Assembly (NCBI RefSeq): GCF_027706725.1
Contig: NZ_JAQFWQ010000007.1
Span: 1 to 64,000, forward strand
Length of the DNA stretch: 64,000 bases
Source: Nocardiopsis endophytica
GTDB taxonomy: Bacteria; Actinomycetota; Actinomycetes; Streptosporangiales; Streptosporangiaceae
Direction of reading: 5' to 3'
In this document: piece after piece, positions 33,367 to 41,740 of the stretch
Numbering within the stretch: the first letter of the stretch is position 1
Layout of the letters: each line of letters begins with the position of its first letter
The notes under the pieces: generated by a model
What the model was told of the DNA's origin: nothing
Database searches by the model: none
Seen by the model: only the letters and a program-made list of their open reading frames with translations
Translations under genes and position numbers: made by a program

Positions 33367-34263
33367 GTGGATGTGTCCCAGCCGAAGCCCGCCCGCACCG
33401 CCGCAGACCGCGAGTGGCGGGCCGAGGACGGTGCGGCGGACTGGGCGCGTGCTCCCTCTGCGCTGGCGGGCGTGGACGCGATCGACTGGACCCGGCGCCA
33501 CGACTGCCTGGGCGGGGTCGACCGTGTCCCCGCTCTGCTCGGCCGGGTGTGGGACGGCGCCGACGGCGCCGGCGCGCTCGCGGAACTGTTCGAGCGGCTG
33601 GTCCCCGACCACCTGATCTGCCCCGCGGTGTGCCTGCGCGATGCGACGCCCGCCGCCGCCCCCTTCCTGGCCAAGCTCGCCCAGGACCCGCGGACCCCCT
33701 CCCGCGAGGGCGTCATGGACCTGCTGATGCGCCTCGTGGACGCCGTCGACGAGGGGCCGGTCGAGGCCTGTTTCGGTGTGTGGCCCTCCGCCTGGCTGAC
33801 CGCCTGCGGGCGGGCCCTGTGCACGACCCGCCCGCAGGTGTGGTTCGCCCTCCTGGATGCCGAACCGGATGCGCGACGCCGCCGGAGGGTGCTCCGGCTG
33901 CTGGCGTGCGCCGCACCCTTCGACGGGGGCGGGCCTGCGGCCCGGCTGTGGCGGGCGGTGCTCGACGCCCACGGCCCCGAGCACCTCGCCGAGCGCGTGA
34001 TCGCCACCGCCTACGCATCCCGCGGCGATCCCTGGGTGTGGCGGGAGGATGAAGAGGAGTGGGTCGGACGGTTGCGGCGGTGGCTGGAGGAGGGGGCGGA
34101 AGCCGCATCCGGCACCGGCCCGGAGCGCACGGTCCGCCTGGCGCGCCTGGCCCTGGAGCACGTGCCGGAGTGGCTGCCCGATTCCGACCCCGACTCGGTC
34201 GCGGCCCTGGCCGGACTTCTCGATGAGGCCCCGCCCGAGGCGCGGCCGGGCGGGGCCCGGTAG
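33367..34263 (+). CDS. Hypothetical helical-repeat-like protein, about 298 aa
   Basis: Not recognised. Leu/Ala/Arg-rich with repeated amphipathic helices (LLMRLVDAVDEGPVEACFG, RRRRVLRLLACAAPFDGGG), which gives the look of a HEAT/ARM-type repeat protein, and many tryptophans and cysteines spaced in the centre. A longer start at ATG 33310 has a good RBS (GGAGGGG), but its extra residues are low-complexity and a TTGACA promoter lies inside them, so I prefer GTG 33367; both remain possible. Convergent with the lipoprotein gene, with a palindrome between. Confidence 0.55.
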   Translation: MDVSQPKPARTAADREWRAEDGAADWARAPSALAGVDAIDWTRRHDCLGGVDRVPALLGRVWDGADGAGALAELFERLVPDHLICPAVCLRDATPAAAPFLAKLAQDPRTPSREGVMDLLMRLVDAVDEGPVEACFGVWPSAWLTACGRALCTTRPQVWFALLDAEPDARRRRRVLRLLACAAPFDGGGPAARLWRAVLDAHGPEHLAERVIATAYASRGDPWVWREDEEEWVGRLRRWLEEGAEAASGTGPERTVRLARLALEHVPEWLPDSDPDSVAALAGLLDEAPPEARPGGAR

Positions 34264-34269
34264 GGCGGT

Positions 34270-34287
34270 GGGCGCCTCGAGGCGCCC
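34270..34287. terminator. 18-nt palindrome between convergent genes
   Basis: GGGCGCCTCGAGGCGCCC is fully self-complementary and lies exactly between the two stop codons, so it could end both transcripts. Confidence 0.65.
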
Positions 34288-34288
34288 C

Positions 34289-34789
34289 TCACTCGGCGGG
34301 TTCGATGCGCAGGACGGCGGTGCCGTCGCCGACCTCGACGACTTCGAGGGTCATGGCGTCGTTGACGGTCGCGACGGTGCCCGGCTCGCAGCTCAGGCTC
34401 ACACCGCCTCCGCCCTGCGACGTCACCCCGCCGCCACCGGAGCACCCCGAGATGCTGTAGCCCGACCCCGTCAGCGGCGCGGCCATCTCGACCGCGTCGT
34501 CGGCGACGGCCGTCACCTCGATCGGTCCGAGGCCGAACTCCTGGGGCACGGCCACCGTGTCCCCTTCGGAGACCTCGATCTCGCAGGTGCCTTCAGCGCA
34601 CGGGCCGGTGGGGGAGGGGGACGGGGCGGCGGCGTCCTCGGGTGAGGACGCCGAAGCCTGGGACCCGTCGGTCGGCTCCTCGGCGGAGGACCCGGCCGGC
34701 TGGTCAGGGGAGCACGCGGCGGTGGCGGCGAACACGACGGCCGCGACGACGGCCACAGCGGATGGCCTGGAACTCATCATGGCCCTCAT
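34289..34789 (-). CDS. Secreted lipoprotein, hypothetical
   Basis: 166 aa. A signal peptide (MRAMMSSRPSAVAVVAAVVF, then AATAAC) ends at a lipobox-like cysteine, so the protein is probably lipid-anchored outside the cell; the mature start is Ser/Pro/Ala-rich (linker of about 40 residues). The folded part has two cysteine pairs (PCAEGTCEIE and a CSGGGGVTSQ/LSCEPG pair) that may form disulfides, and VNDAMTLEVVEVGDGTAVLR resembles an inhibitor or ligand-binding beta domain. ATG 34789 is chosen for GGGGAGG about 7 nt upstream. Function unknown. Confidence 0.75.
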   Translation of the reverse strand: MRAMMSSRPSAVAVVAAVVFAATAACSPDQPAGSSAEEPTDGSQASASSPEDAAAPSPSPTGPCAEGTCEIEVSEGDTVAVPQEFGLGPIEVTAVADDAVEMAAPLTGSGYSISGCSGGGGVTSQGGGGVSLSCEPGTVATVNDAMTLEVVEVGDGTAVLRIEPAE

Positions 34790-34871
34790 GGAACCGCCTC
34801 CCCGTGCGTATACATAGGGGGTCAAGGCGCACATGATCACGGCGGGCCGCCTCGGCCGCCCGCGGTCGTCT

Positions 34872-35060
34872 CCGTTGGGGTGGTGCGACGCGCGTTCGAC
34901 CAGGTCGGCCCGCCGGTGGCGGCCCTGGAACGGGACCGGCCCGTCTTCGGGGACGTGACCGGCGACCTGCCCTTCGGCGTGGCGGCCTCCGGCCGCCCGC
35001 CGGGGGCGGCCGCGGTGGACGAGAGTTCCGCCCCTTGGCGGGACACCATCCCGCCCGCCG
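34872..35060 (+). repeat. Dispersed intergenic repeat, copy C (longest)
   Basis: Shares GTCGGCCCGCCGGTGGCGGC and GAACGGGACCGGCCCGTC with copy A, and the 3' part (GACCGGCGACCTGCCCTTCG ... GGACGAGAGTTCC) with copy D at 51965. The stretch 34841-35308 around it has no gene I can support. Confidence 0.65.
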
Positions 35061-35308
35061 GAGGAGCGGGGTGCCGGTCAGGGCTCCGAGGCCGTAGCGG
35101 CCCAGCCCCGTGACGGCCATGCCTGCCGTGCCTGGTGGAGCACCCGCGGAGGCTGCGGTCGGCGCCGCCTCCGCTCTGCGGATGCCGCTGCTCGGACCTC
35201 TGCACGGCGTGAGCTCACCACGCGACCCCGCCCCGGATGGCCCACTCGTCTGCGGCGGGCCAGGGGCCCGGAGGCGAGGCCACGGCCCGGCCCCTTCCTC
35301 TCCGGCGG

Positions 35309-36295
35309 CTATGCGGGCCCGTGCGTGTCGGGCCGCCACCCGGTGGCCGCGAGCGAGGCCACGGGTGCGAACAGCGGCTCGGGCAGCTTGTCCCAGTCGT
35401 GCCAGGACCAGCCCTCGGTCTTGTCGGGCTCGACGACCTCCGGCTCGCCCTGGGCCTCCACCCGGTGGTGCAGGGTGACGTAGTGCAGCCCCTCGGGCCC
35501 GAACAGGTCGTTGGTCCAGCAGATGGGGGAGATGCGCACCGCCCTCAGCCCCGTCTCCTCCCGCAGTTCGCGCGCCGCGGCCGCCTCGGGGGCCTCGGCC
35601 GCGTCCACCTTGCCCCCGGGGAAGGACCAGGTGCCCGACCCGTGGGCGCCTCTGCGCCGCCCCAGCAGTACCCGCCCCTCGCGCACCACCACGGTGCTGG
35701 CGCCCAGCAGCGGCCCGCGCGGCGGCACCTGCGGGGCCGCGCGGTCGGGGTCCCAGGCGCTGAGGCGGTCCAGCAGCGCGTCCGGCCGCCCGGCCGAGAC
35801 GACGATGGCGCGGTGGCGGCGCCGGATCAGCCCCTGGCGGGTGAAGTGGTCGAGCAGGCGCGCCAGGTCGCTCCAGTAGCCGCCCACGTCCAGCAGCCCG
35901 ACGGGCTTGGCGTGCAGCCCGGCCTGGGTCCAGGAGGCCGCCTCGGCGATGTGGTCCAGGGTGTCCAGGCCGCCGGGCAGGGCGATGAAGGCGTCGGCCA
36001 GTTCGGCCAGGGCGGACTTGCGCTCGTGGTGGGTGGCCACCGTGCGCAGGTCGCGCAGGCCCGGGTGGAGGGTCTCCCGGGTGCGCATCGACTGGGGCAC
36101 CACGGCGGTGGCGCGCCCTCCGGCGGCCAGCGCGGCGTCGGCCACGCGCCCGGCCAGGCCTCCGGCGGCGCCGCCGTAGACGAGGCCGATCCCGCGTTCG
36201 GCGAGCAGGGCGCCCAGTTCCTCGGCGGCGCGGGTGTAGGAGGGGTCGGTGCCCGGGTCGGACCCGGCGAGGACGCAGACGCGGTGGAGGGTCAT
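35309..36295 (-). CDS. LOG-like nucleotide phosphoribohydrolase fused to NUDIX hydrolase
   Basis: 328 aa, two domains. Residues 1 to about 185 are a LOG/lysine-decarboxylase-type fold (RVCVLAGSDPGTDP, then GLVYGGAAGGLAGRVAD, ATHHERKSALAELADAFIAL, PGG). In typical LOG proteins the motif is PGGxGTxxE; here it reads PGGLDTLDH, so the glycine is Asp and the catalytic glutamate position is His. After a linker the NUDIX domain has a full box (GGKVDAAEAPEAAAAREL then REETGL). The NUDIX half probably hydrolyses nucleoside diphosphate derivatives; the LOG half may have lost cytokinin-type activity. ATG 36295 is chosen; ATG 36304 is an alternative. Confidence 0.82.
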   Translation of the reverse strand: MTLHRVCVLAGSDPGTDPSYTRAAEELGALLAERGIGLVYGGAAGGLAGRVADAALAAGGRATAVVPQSMRTRETLHPGLRDLRTVATHHERKSALAELADAFIALPGGLDTLDHIAEAASWTQAGLHAKPVGLLDVGGYWSDLARLLDHFTRQGLIRRRHRAIVVSAGRPDALLDRLSAWDPDRAAPQVPPRGPLLGASTVVVREGRVLLGRRRGAHGSGTWSFPGGKVDAAEAPEAAAARELREETGLRAVRISPICWTNDLFGPEGLHYVTLHHRVEAQGEPEVVEPDKTEGWSWHDWDKLPEPLFAPVASLAATGWRPDTHGPA

Positions 36296-36476
36296 GGGGC
36301 ACATGCTCGCACGGATGCGGTGGGCGTCTTGACCGACGCCGTCCGGCCGTGCACCCGGCGTGCACGGCCCCTGCGCGGGCGGCGGGGCCGGGCCGGGGCA
36401 GGACGGGGCGGGCGTGAAAGGATCGTCCGCCGGTGCGCGTCGGGCGCATCCGGGCGGTGGCGAACGGAGGGCGGAG

Positions 36477-37034
36477 ATGCTGGCGGTGCCTCTCGACGGG
36501 GGCGGGGCGGTCCTGGGCGCGCTGGAGCCGTGGCAGGCCGAGGAGTTCCTGGCGCACATGGACCGGGGGCGGGAGTTCATCGGGGGCTACATCGGTTTCC
36601 CCGACGCCGTCACGGACGTTGACTCGGCCCGGCGGGTGCTGGAGGACTACGCGGGCAAGGCGGCCGCCGACACCGGGCGCATCTACGGCATCCGGGACGG
36701 GGGCACGCTGGTGGGCGGGGTGCTGTTCCGCACCATGGACGCGGGCCAGGGTGTGGCGGAGGCGGGCTGCTGGCTGGAGCCCGCGGCGACCGGCAGGGGG
36801 CTGGTGACGCGCGCGGTGCGGGTGATCATCGACTGGGTCTTCCGCGAGCGCGGTTTCCACCGGGTGGAGTGGAGGTGCGCCTCGGGGAACCGGGCGAGCA
36901 TCGCCGTGGCCGAGCGGCTGGGCATGACCCGCGACGGTGTGCTCCGGCAGAGCCATCTGCTGCGCGGGCACCGCCAGGACATCGAGGTCTGGTCGGTCCT
37001 GGCCCCCGAATGGGAGGAGCGGCGCGGCGGGTGA
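36477..37034 (+). CDS. GNAT acetyltransferase, RimJ/RimL type
   Basis: 185 aa. Order typical of protein/ribosomal N-acetyltransferases: AVLGALEPWQAEEFLAHMDR, IYGIRDGGTLVGGVLFRTMD, acetyl-CoA loop GCWLEPAATGRGLVTRAV, then HRVEWRCASGNRASIAVAER and GMTRDGVLRQS. ATG 36477 has GGAGGGCGGAG before it. Divergent from the LOG-NUDIX gene with about 180 bp between them. Target unknown. Confidence 0.88.
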   Translation: MLAVPLDGGGAVLGALEPWQAEEFLAHMDRGREFIGGYIGFPDAVTDVDSARRVLEDYAGKAAADTGRIYGIRDGGTLVGGVLFRTMDAGQGVAEAGCWLEPAATGRGLVTRAVRVIIDWVFRERGFHRVEWRCASGNRASIAVAERLGMTRDGVLRQSHLLRGHRQDIEVWSVLAPEWEERRGG

Positions 37035-37117
37035 TGCGCCTCAGGGGGCCTGCGGCGGGCCGTCCCGACCGGTGCCCGGCGCGTTCCGGGGGCGGTATGG
37101 ACCGGCTGGAGTCGGCT

Positions 37118-37175
37118 GGCGGTGTCCCCTTGGGGGTGTGGTTCTCCGTCCGCCCGGGTTGGCCCGCCGAGGGGC
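37118..37175 (+). repeat. Dispersed intergenic repeat, copy I
   Basis: GGCGGTGTCCCCTTGGGGGT then TTCTCCGTCCGCCCGGGTTG and GCCCGCCG match copy A (GCGTGTCCC...CTCCACCCACCCGGGCC) with scattered substitutions. Otherwise 37035-37272 has no gene. Confidence 0.55.
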
Positions 37176-37272
37176 GCCGCGCACGAACGGCGAACGCCGC
37201 ACCACTGCCGGGCCGCCATCGGCAGGCGGGTGAACGGGTCGATTGAGGACCGGAATGGTCCGCATTGGTTCC

Positions 37273-37278
37273 TAGCGT
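37273..37278 (+). promoter_or_regulatory. Leaderless-type -10 (TAGCGT) for the SDR gene
   Basis: TAGCGT ends 6 nt before ATG 37285. A GGACC-GGAAT-GGTCC dyad lies about 20 bp upstream at 37247-37261 and could be an operator. Confidence 0.55.
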
Positions 37279-37284
37279 GCCCGC

Positions 37285-38064
37285 ATGGACACGACGAACA
37301 CTGACACGGCCTCCCCTGCCCCTTCCACCGCCGTGGTCACCGGCGGCTCGCGCGGTATCGGGCGCGCCGTCGTCGAACGGCTGGCGGACCGGGGGCACCT
37401 GGTCGCCTTCTGCTACGCGCGCGACGAGGGCGCCGCACGCGACGTGGAGCGGGCCGTCGCCGACAGGGGCGGGCGCGCCCGGGCGGTGAAGGCCGACGTG
37501 GACCGGGCCCAGGACGTCGAGCGCCTGTTCACCGAGGCCGGGGCCTTCTTCGACGACCACGGCGCCCCCGGGCGCCCGGAGGTGGTCGTGGCCAACGCCG
37601 GGATCACCGCCTCGGCGCCCCTGGCCGAGACGGCCGAGGAGGAGTTCGACCGCGTCATGGCGGCCAACGCCAAGGGAACCTTCCTCACCCTGCGCCAGGC
37701 GGCGCGGCGCATGGGGGAGGGCGGGCGGGTGGTGGTGGTCACCTCGGCCACGACCTTCTGGCCCGGCCCCGGGGAGGGGGCGTACGCGGCCGGCAAGGCC
37801 GCCTGCGAGCTGCTGGCGCGCGTCGCCTCCCGGGAGCTGGGGCCGCGCGGCATCACGGTCAACAGCGTGGCGCCGGGCCCCACCGACACCGACCTGCTGC
37901 GGGGCGCCGTCCCTGAGGAGGGCAGGAGCGCGGTCGCCGCGATGACGCCCCTGGGGCGCCTGGGCGGCGCCGGCGACGTGGCCGACGCGGTGGTGGTGCT
38001 CACCGCCCCTGAGGCCGGGTGGCTGACCGGCCAGACCGTGCGCGCCGACGGCGGACTCGTCTGA
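37285..38064 (+). CDS. SDR family oxidoreductase (FabG-like)
   Basis: 259 aa short-chain dehydrogenase. NAD(P)-binding TGGSRGIGRAVVERLADRG (about 19-37), NAG of VANAGITAS, catalytic Ser region VVVVTSATTFWPGP, Tyr-x3-Lys in GAYAAGKAA, and the C-terminal RADGGLV common in 3-oxoacyl-ACP-reductase-like proteins. Soluble. Starts at ATG 37285 with no Shine-Dalgarno; TAGCGT sits 6 nt upstream. Convergent with the TetR gene at 38121, which has a hairpin between. Confidence 0.88.
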   Translation: MDTTNTDTASPAPSTAVVTGGSRGIGRAVVERLADRGHLVAFCYARDEGAARDVERAVADRGGRARAVKADVDRAQDVERLFTEAGAFFDDHGAPGRPEVVVANAGITASAPLAETAEEEFDRVMAANAKGTFLTLRQAARRMGEGGRVVVVTSATTFWPGPGEGAYAAGKAACELLARVASRELGPRGITVNSVAPGPTDTDLLRGAVPEEGRSAVAAMTPLGRLGGAGDVADAVVVLTAPEAGWLTGQTVRADGGLV

Positions 38065-38088
38065 CCCGCCGACCGGCGAAAAGGGCTG

Positions 38089-38120
38089 GGCCGCTTCCGG
38101 GGGCACCCCTGGAAGCGGCC
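38089..38120. terminator. Bidirectional terminator hairpin
   Basis: GGCCGCTTCC (38089-38098) and GGAAGCGGCC (38111-38120) enclose a G/C-rich loop, between the convergent SDR and TetR genes; the right arm ends at the TetR stop codon. Confidence 0.65.
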
Positions 38121-38738
38121 TCAGGCGACCCCGTCCGGCCCGAGGGCCGCCGTCCACGTCCGCACCAGTGCCTTGAGCACGTCCTCGCGCGTGCGCCCGG
38201 GCGGCGGCCACAGCAGCGCGCCGTGGACCTGGGCGTTGATGCCCTGCACGGCCAGGAGCGCCGCCGTCTCCGGGTCCGGGCCGCCGCACCCCGCCCGGCG
38301 CAGCTCGGCGGCCAGGGCCGCGGCGATGCGCCCCTCCACCGCCCGGAGCCGGGCGACGAGGTCGGGACGGTGCAGCGCCTGGTCGATCAGAAGGGGGTGG
38401 ATGCCGGGGTCGTGCATGTGCGCGCGCGCCGCGGCGTCGGCCAGCGCGCCCACCAGGCGCGGCAGCGGCGCCTCCTCGCGCGCGCACGCGGCCAGGGCGT
38501 CCTCGACCTCGCGCGCGGTGCGCTCCATGTGCTCCTCGGCCAAGGCCGCCAGCAGGTCGTCCTTGTCGGAGAAGTACTGGTACAGCGACCCGATGGACAC
38601 CCCGGCGCGCTCGGCGACCTTGTTGGTGGTGGTCGCCAGGTACCCGTGCTCGCGGAAAAGCTGAGCCGCGGCCTCCAGGATCCAGGCCACCGTCTGGCGT
38701 GAGCGCTGCTGGCGGGGGCTTCGGCGCCCGTGCTCCAT
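38121..38738 (-). CDS. TetR family transcriptional regulator
   Basis: 205 aa. N-terminal helix-turn-helix: AAQLFREHGYLATTTNKVAE then RAGVSIGSLYQYFSDKDDLL; long helical ligand domain with C-terminal HPLLIDQALHRPDLVARLRAV and Arg-rich motifs. ATG 38738 (MEHGRRSPRQQRSRQ) is typical for this class. It lies end-to-end with the SDR gene and divergent from the CPBP gene at 38875. Target not visible; I saw no palindrome in 38739-38874 worth calling. Confidence 0.9.
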   Translation of the reverse strand: MEHGRRSPRQQRSRQTVAWILEAAAQLFREHGYLATTTNKVAERAGVSIGSLYQYFSDKDDLLAALAEEHMERTAREVEDALAACAREEAPLPRLVGALADAAARAHMHDPGIHPLLIDQALHRPDLVARLRAVEGRIAAALAAELRRAGCGGPDPETAALLAVQGINAQVHGALLWPPPGRTREDVLKALVRTWTAALGPDGVA

Positions 38739-38874
38739 GGGCCCTCCAACGCGAGTACCGGAATCTGAGCATTGCTCACATCATGGTGGTGCAGGGGAGC
38801 GCTCCGGACATACCCGTCGCCCGGACCGGGCGCGCCGCCCCCTGTCCTCCTGCCGCCGTTCGAAAGGTGCCGCC

Positions 38875-39612
38875 GTGCCCGCCGCACTGTCCGCCTACCT
38901 GCCGATCGCCGCTCCCGGCCTGGTGCTGCTGGTGGCCTGCCTGGCCGCCGGGCGCCGTGTGCGCGAGCCGCTGTGGCCCGTCCTCGTCCTGGTCCTGGCC
39001 TTCATCCTGGTGCGCGACGCCATGACCCCGGCAGGGCTGTGGCGGCTGGGCACCGGGCAGGGCGTGCTGTGGATCCGCTTCGCCGAGGACCCCTGGTCGC
39101 TGGCGGCGCTGGGCGCGGGGGCACTGGCCGCGACCGCGGCGATGCTCGCCCTCCTGCCGGACCTGCGGCGCCTGGTGCGCTGGTGCGCCCGCCCCGGCCC
39201 GCTCGCGGCCGGGGCGGCGGGCGGCGTGCTGGCCGCCGCCCCCCTGCTGTTGGCGGCCGCCGGAACCCCGCCGGAGGCCAGGGGCGGCGAGGTCGCCGCC
39301 GCGCTCCTGCCCGCCCTGCTGCTGGTGTGCGCGGGCGGCAACCTCGCCGAGGAGGTCCTCTTCCGCGGGTTCCTCCAGGGGCGGCTGGAGCAGGAGACCT
39401 CCCCGCTGCGCGCGGCCCTGGCCTCGGCGCTGCTGTTCGCGGCCTGCCACTCCTTCCTCGCCTCGGTGGTGACCGGCGCGGGGTGGCCCCTGCTGGCCTT
39501 CACCTTCTACGAGGGGCTGATCTGCGCCCTGCTGCGCATGCGCTGGGGCGTCGCGCCGGCCGCCGTGGCGCACACGGTCGCGATCCTGCTGCTGGCCGGC
39601 GGGCTTCCGTGA
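38875..39612 (+). CDS. CPBP family intramembrane metalloprotease
   Basis: 245 aa. Multiple hydrophobic segments; motif set: AEEVLFRGFLQGRLEQE (Glu-Glu-x3-Arg), FAACHSFLASV (His), and GVAPAAVAHTVAI with the last His. GTG 38875 follows CGAAAGGTG. Compared with the 7199 CPBP protein, it is shorter and its motifs are diverged, so it is a separate family member, not a recent duplicate. Substrate unknown. Divergent from TetR at 38121, which may regulate it. Confidence 0.82.
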   Translation: MPAALSAYLPIAAPGLVLLVACLAAGRRVREPLWPVLVLVLAFILVRDAMTPAGLWRLGTGQGVLWIRFAEDPWSLAALGAGALAATAAMLALLPDLRRLVRWCARPGPLAAGAAGGVLAAAPLLLAAAGTPPEARGGEVAAALLPALLLVCAGGNLAEEVLFRGFLQGRLEQETSPLRAALASALLFAACHSFLASVVTGAGWPLLAFTFYEGLICALLRMRWGVAPAAVAHTVAILLLAGGLP

Positions 39613-39648
39613 GCCGCGGCGCGGCGGGCGCGCCCCGGTGCGGGCGGC

Positions 39649-39654
39649 TACCGT
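39649..39654 (+). promoter_or_regulatory. Leaderless-type -10 (TACCGT) for the AraC-type gene
   Basis: TACCGT ends 7 nt before GTG 39662, which is why I prefer that start to 39638 or 39653. Confidence 0.45.
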
Positions 39655-39661
39655 GGGCAGG

Positions 39662-40501
39662 GTGGAGGAGTTCCGCACCGCCCGTCCCCACCCGGCGCTG
39701 GCCGGGATGGTGGCGCCCTACATCGGCTACGCCCAGGAGCACCGGGGCGGCGGGCCGCCGGTCCACCTGGGCCTGCCCTCGGGGGCCGTCACCGTCGCGG
39801 TGTCCCTGCGCGAGCCCATGGACCTGCTGGGCGGACCCGGCGCCGAGCAGGGGCCGGTGCGTCTGCAGGCCGTCGTCGGGGGCCTGCACATGCGCCCCGT
39901 CCTGCTGGGGCGGTGCGGGCCCGAGCGCGGCGTCCAGCTCGCCGTGCATCCGCTGGCGGTGCGCGCGCTGCTGGGGGTCGGTGCCGCCGAGCTGACCGGT
40001 ACCGCGGTGGACGCCGCGGACCTGCCCGTGCCCTGGGCGCGCCTGCTGCCCGAGCGGCTGGCCCGGGCCCGCGGGTGGGCGGAGGTCTTCGCCGAGGTGG
40101 ACCGCGCGCTGCTGTGGGGGCTGGAGCGCTCCGGCGCGCGCGGCTCCGCCCCCGCCGAGCTGGCCTTCGCCTGGAGGCTGCTGCGCGCCGAGGGGCCCGT
40201 GCGGGTGCAGAAGGTGGCCGACAGCGTGGGGTGGAGCAGGCGCCACCTGGCCCAGCGCATGGGCGCCGAGGTGGGCGTCACGCCCAAGCAGGCCGCCCGC
40301 CTGGCCCGGTTCGAGCGCAGCACCCGCGCGCTGCGCGCGCGCCCGCCCGGGCTGGCGTCGGTGGCCGCCGCGTGCGGGTTCGCCGACCAGGCCCACATGA
40401 CCAACGAGTGGCGCGAGCTGGCCGGGTGCACCCCGACCCAGTGGATCCGCGACGAGCTCCCATTCCTTCAAGACCTCCCGGTGCCCGCCGGGCCATCCTG
40501 A
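39662..40501 (+). CDS. AraC family transcriptional regulator
   Basis: 279 aa. N-terminal 160 residues are an unknown sensing domain (EFRTARPHPALAGMVAPYIG); the C-terminal AraC helix-turn-helix pair is clear: VADSVGWSRRHLAQRMGAEV and SVAAACGFADQAHMTNEWRE with the final GCTPTQWIR. It is followed after 4 nt by the VOC gene at 40506, giving a common AraC/VOC operon in actinomycetes; the regulator probably controls the VOC enzyme. Start is GTG 39662; upstream in-frame GTGs exist. Confidence 0.87.
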   Translation: MEEFRTARPHPALAGMVAPYIGYAQEHRGGGPPVHLGLPSGAVTVAVSLREPMDLLGGPGAEQGPVRLQAVVGGLHMRPVLLGRCGPERGVQLAVHPLAVRALLGVGAAELTGTAVDAADLPVPWARLLPERLARARGWAEVFAEVDRALLWGLERSGARGSAPAELAFAWRLLRAEGPVRVQKVADSVGWSRRHLAQRMGAEVGVTPKQAARLARFERSTRALRARPPGLASVAAACGFADQAHMTNEWRELAGCTPTQWIRDELPFLQDLPVPAGPS

Positions 40502-40505
40502 GGGC

Positions 40506-40925
40506 ATGAGTGAGAACGCATCCACCACGCCCGTGCCGGGGCCCGGCGTGTGGCCGGCGCTGGGCTACCGCGACGCCGAGGCCGGCCTGAAGTTCCTGAC
40601 CGGGGTGCTGGGCTTCACCGAGGCGCTGACCGTACGCGGCTCCGGGGGCATCGAGCACTGCGAGGTCCGCTGGCCCGAGGGCGGCGGGCTGATGTTCGGC
40701 TCCGATGAGCAGCCCAGCCCCGGGACGGTCTACGTGGTCACCGCCGACCCCGACCGGGTGCACGCGCGCGCTGTCGAGCACGGCGCCGAGGTCCTGGGGG
40801 AGCCCCGCGACACCGACTACGGATCGCGCAACGTGACCGTGGCCGACCCGGAGGGCAACACCTTCACCTTCGGCACCTACCCGGGGACCGAGCCGGGCGC
40901 CGGACAGGCGGCGGAGAGCCCCTGA
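40506..40925 (+). CDS. VOC (glyoxalase/bleomycin-resistance-like) family protein
   Basis: 139 aa with a single vicinal-oxygen-chelate fold: VWPALGYRDAEAGLKFLTGV at the start, IEHCEVRWPEGGGLMFGS, and DTDYGSRNVTVADPEGNTFT with the Glu/His metal ligands. Could be a lyase, dioxygenase-type or drug-binding protein; the family cannot be separated by eye. Co-transcribed with AraC-type regulator immediately upstream. A perfect hairpin follows. Confidence 0.85.
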   Translation: MSENASTTPVPGPGVWPALGYRDAEAGLKFLTGVLGFTEALTVRGSGGIEHCEVRWPEGGGLMFGSDEQPSPGTVYVVTADPDRVHARAVEHGAEVLGEPRDTDYGSRNVTVADPEGNTFTFGTYPGTEPGAGQAAESP

Positions 40926-40951
40926 GGCGGCCCGGCCAGAACGAGGAAGGG

Positions 40952-40989
40952 GCCCCTTGGGGCCGGACGGCCGTCCGGCCCCAAGGGGC
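40952..40989. terminator. Perfect 38-nt palindrome
   Basis: 40952-40970 and 40971-40989 are exact reverse complements with no loop; lies after the VOC gene and just before GTG 40995. A strong terminator or cruciform. Confidence 0.7.
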
Positions 40990-40994
40990 GGGGC

Positions 40995-41663
40995 GTGTCC
41001 GAGGAGGGAACAGGGGGACGGGGCGGGAACGGATCGGGGCCAGCGGGCGTCCTAAATGGAAGACGGGGCGCCGACCGCGCCCCGGCCCCCGCACCAGCCT
41101 TCAAGGAGGCCCTTCTGATCCCCGCGAGCAGCCTCCCCCTGCTGTTCATCGACGTCGACGGCCCGCTGAACCCCTTTGAGCGGGCCTTCCCCGGCCCCAA
41201 GGGCTACACCTCCCACCAGATGAAGCCCGACACCTGGGTCGAGGAGTTCCCCGGCATGCCGCACGCGCGCGTGCCGCCGCTGACGGTGCGGCTCGACCCC
41301 GCCCACGGCCCGCTGCTGCTGGAGCTGCCCATGGAGCCGGTCTGGGCCACCACCTGGCAGGACGACGCCAACACCTGGATCGGCCCGCACCTGGGGCTGC
41401 CCGAGCTGCCGGTGGTGCGGTGGTCGGCGCCGCGCACCCCCGACCCCGCAGGGCTGCACTGGAAGACGCGCGAGCTGTCGGCCTGGGCCGGTGAGCGCCC
41501 CTTCGCCTGGATCGACGACGAGCCGGGCGAGCGCGACCGCGAGTGGCTGGACCTGCACCACCCGGCGCACTGCCTGCTGCTGCGCATCGACGCCTCCCGC
41601 GGGCTGGCCGCGGAGGACTTCGCGCTGCTGCGCGAGTGGGCCGACCGGACCCGGGCGGCCTGA
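40995..41663 (+). CDS. HAD-like phosphatase domain protein
   Basis: HAD-type hydrolase with nucleophile motif PLLFIDVDGPLNPFERA; downstream PFAWIDDEPGERDREWLD carries the second acidic pair. Typical members of this length hydrolyse small phosphates. The start is uncertain: the only ordinary start codon in frame upstream is GTG 40995, which overlaps a terminator hairpin and adds about 45 unlikely residues. A textbook AAGGAGG (41103-41109) lies just before CTG 41115 and ATC 41118, one of which may be the true start. Given as the long version; the reliable part begins at about residue 45. Confidence 0.68.
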   Translation: MSEEGTGGRGGNGSGPAGVLNGRRGADRAPAPAPAFKEALLIPASSLPLLFIDVDGPLNPFERAFPGPKGYTSHQMKPDTWVEEFPGMPHARVPPLTVRLDPAHGPLLLELPMEPVWATTWQDDANTWIGPHLGLPELPVVRWSAPRTPDPAGLHWKTRELSAWAGERPFAWIDDEPGERDREWLDLHHPAHCLLLRIDASRGLAAEDFALLREWADRTRAA

Positions 41664-41740
41664 CCCGCCCCGGGAAGGGCCGGGCGGGCCGCCGCCGGGA
41701 GGGCTCGGATAACCGCTCGTGCGCCGGTCCGGGGGCCTGT

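Noticed and set aside
34837-35205. Minus-strand gene through repeat copy C
   Set aside because: The frame is Arg/Ser/Pro-rich, and similar frames follow from the repeat itself at 51965.
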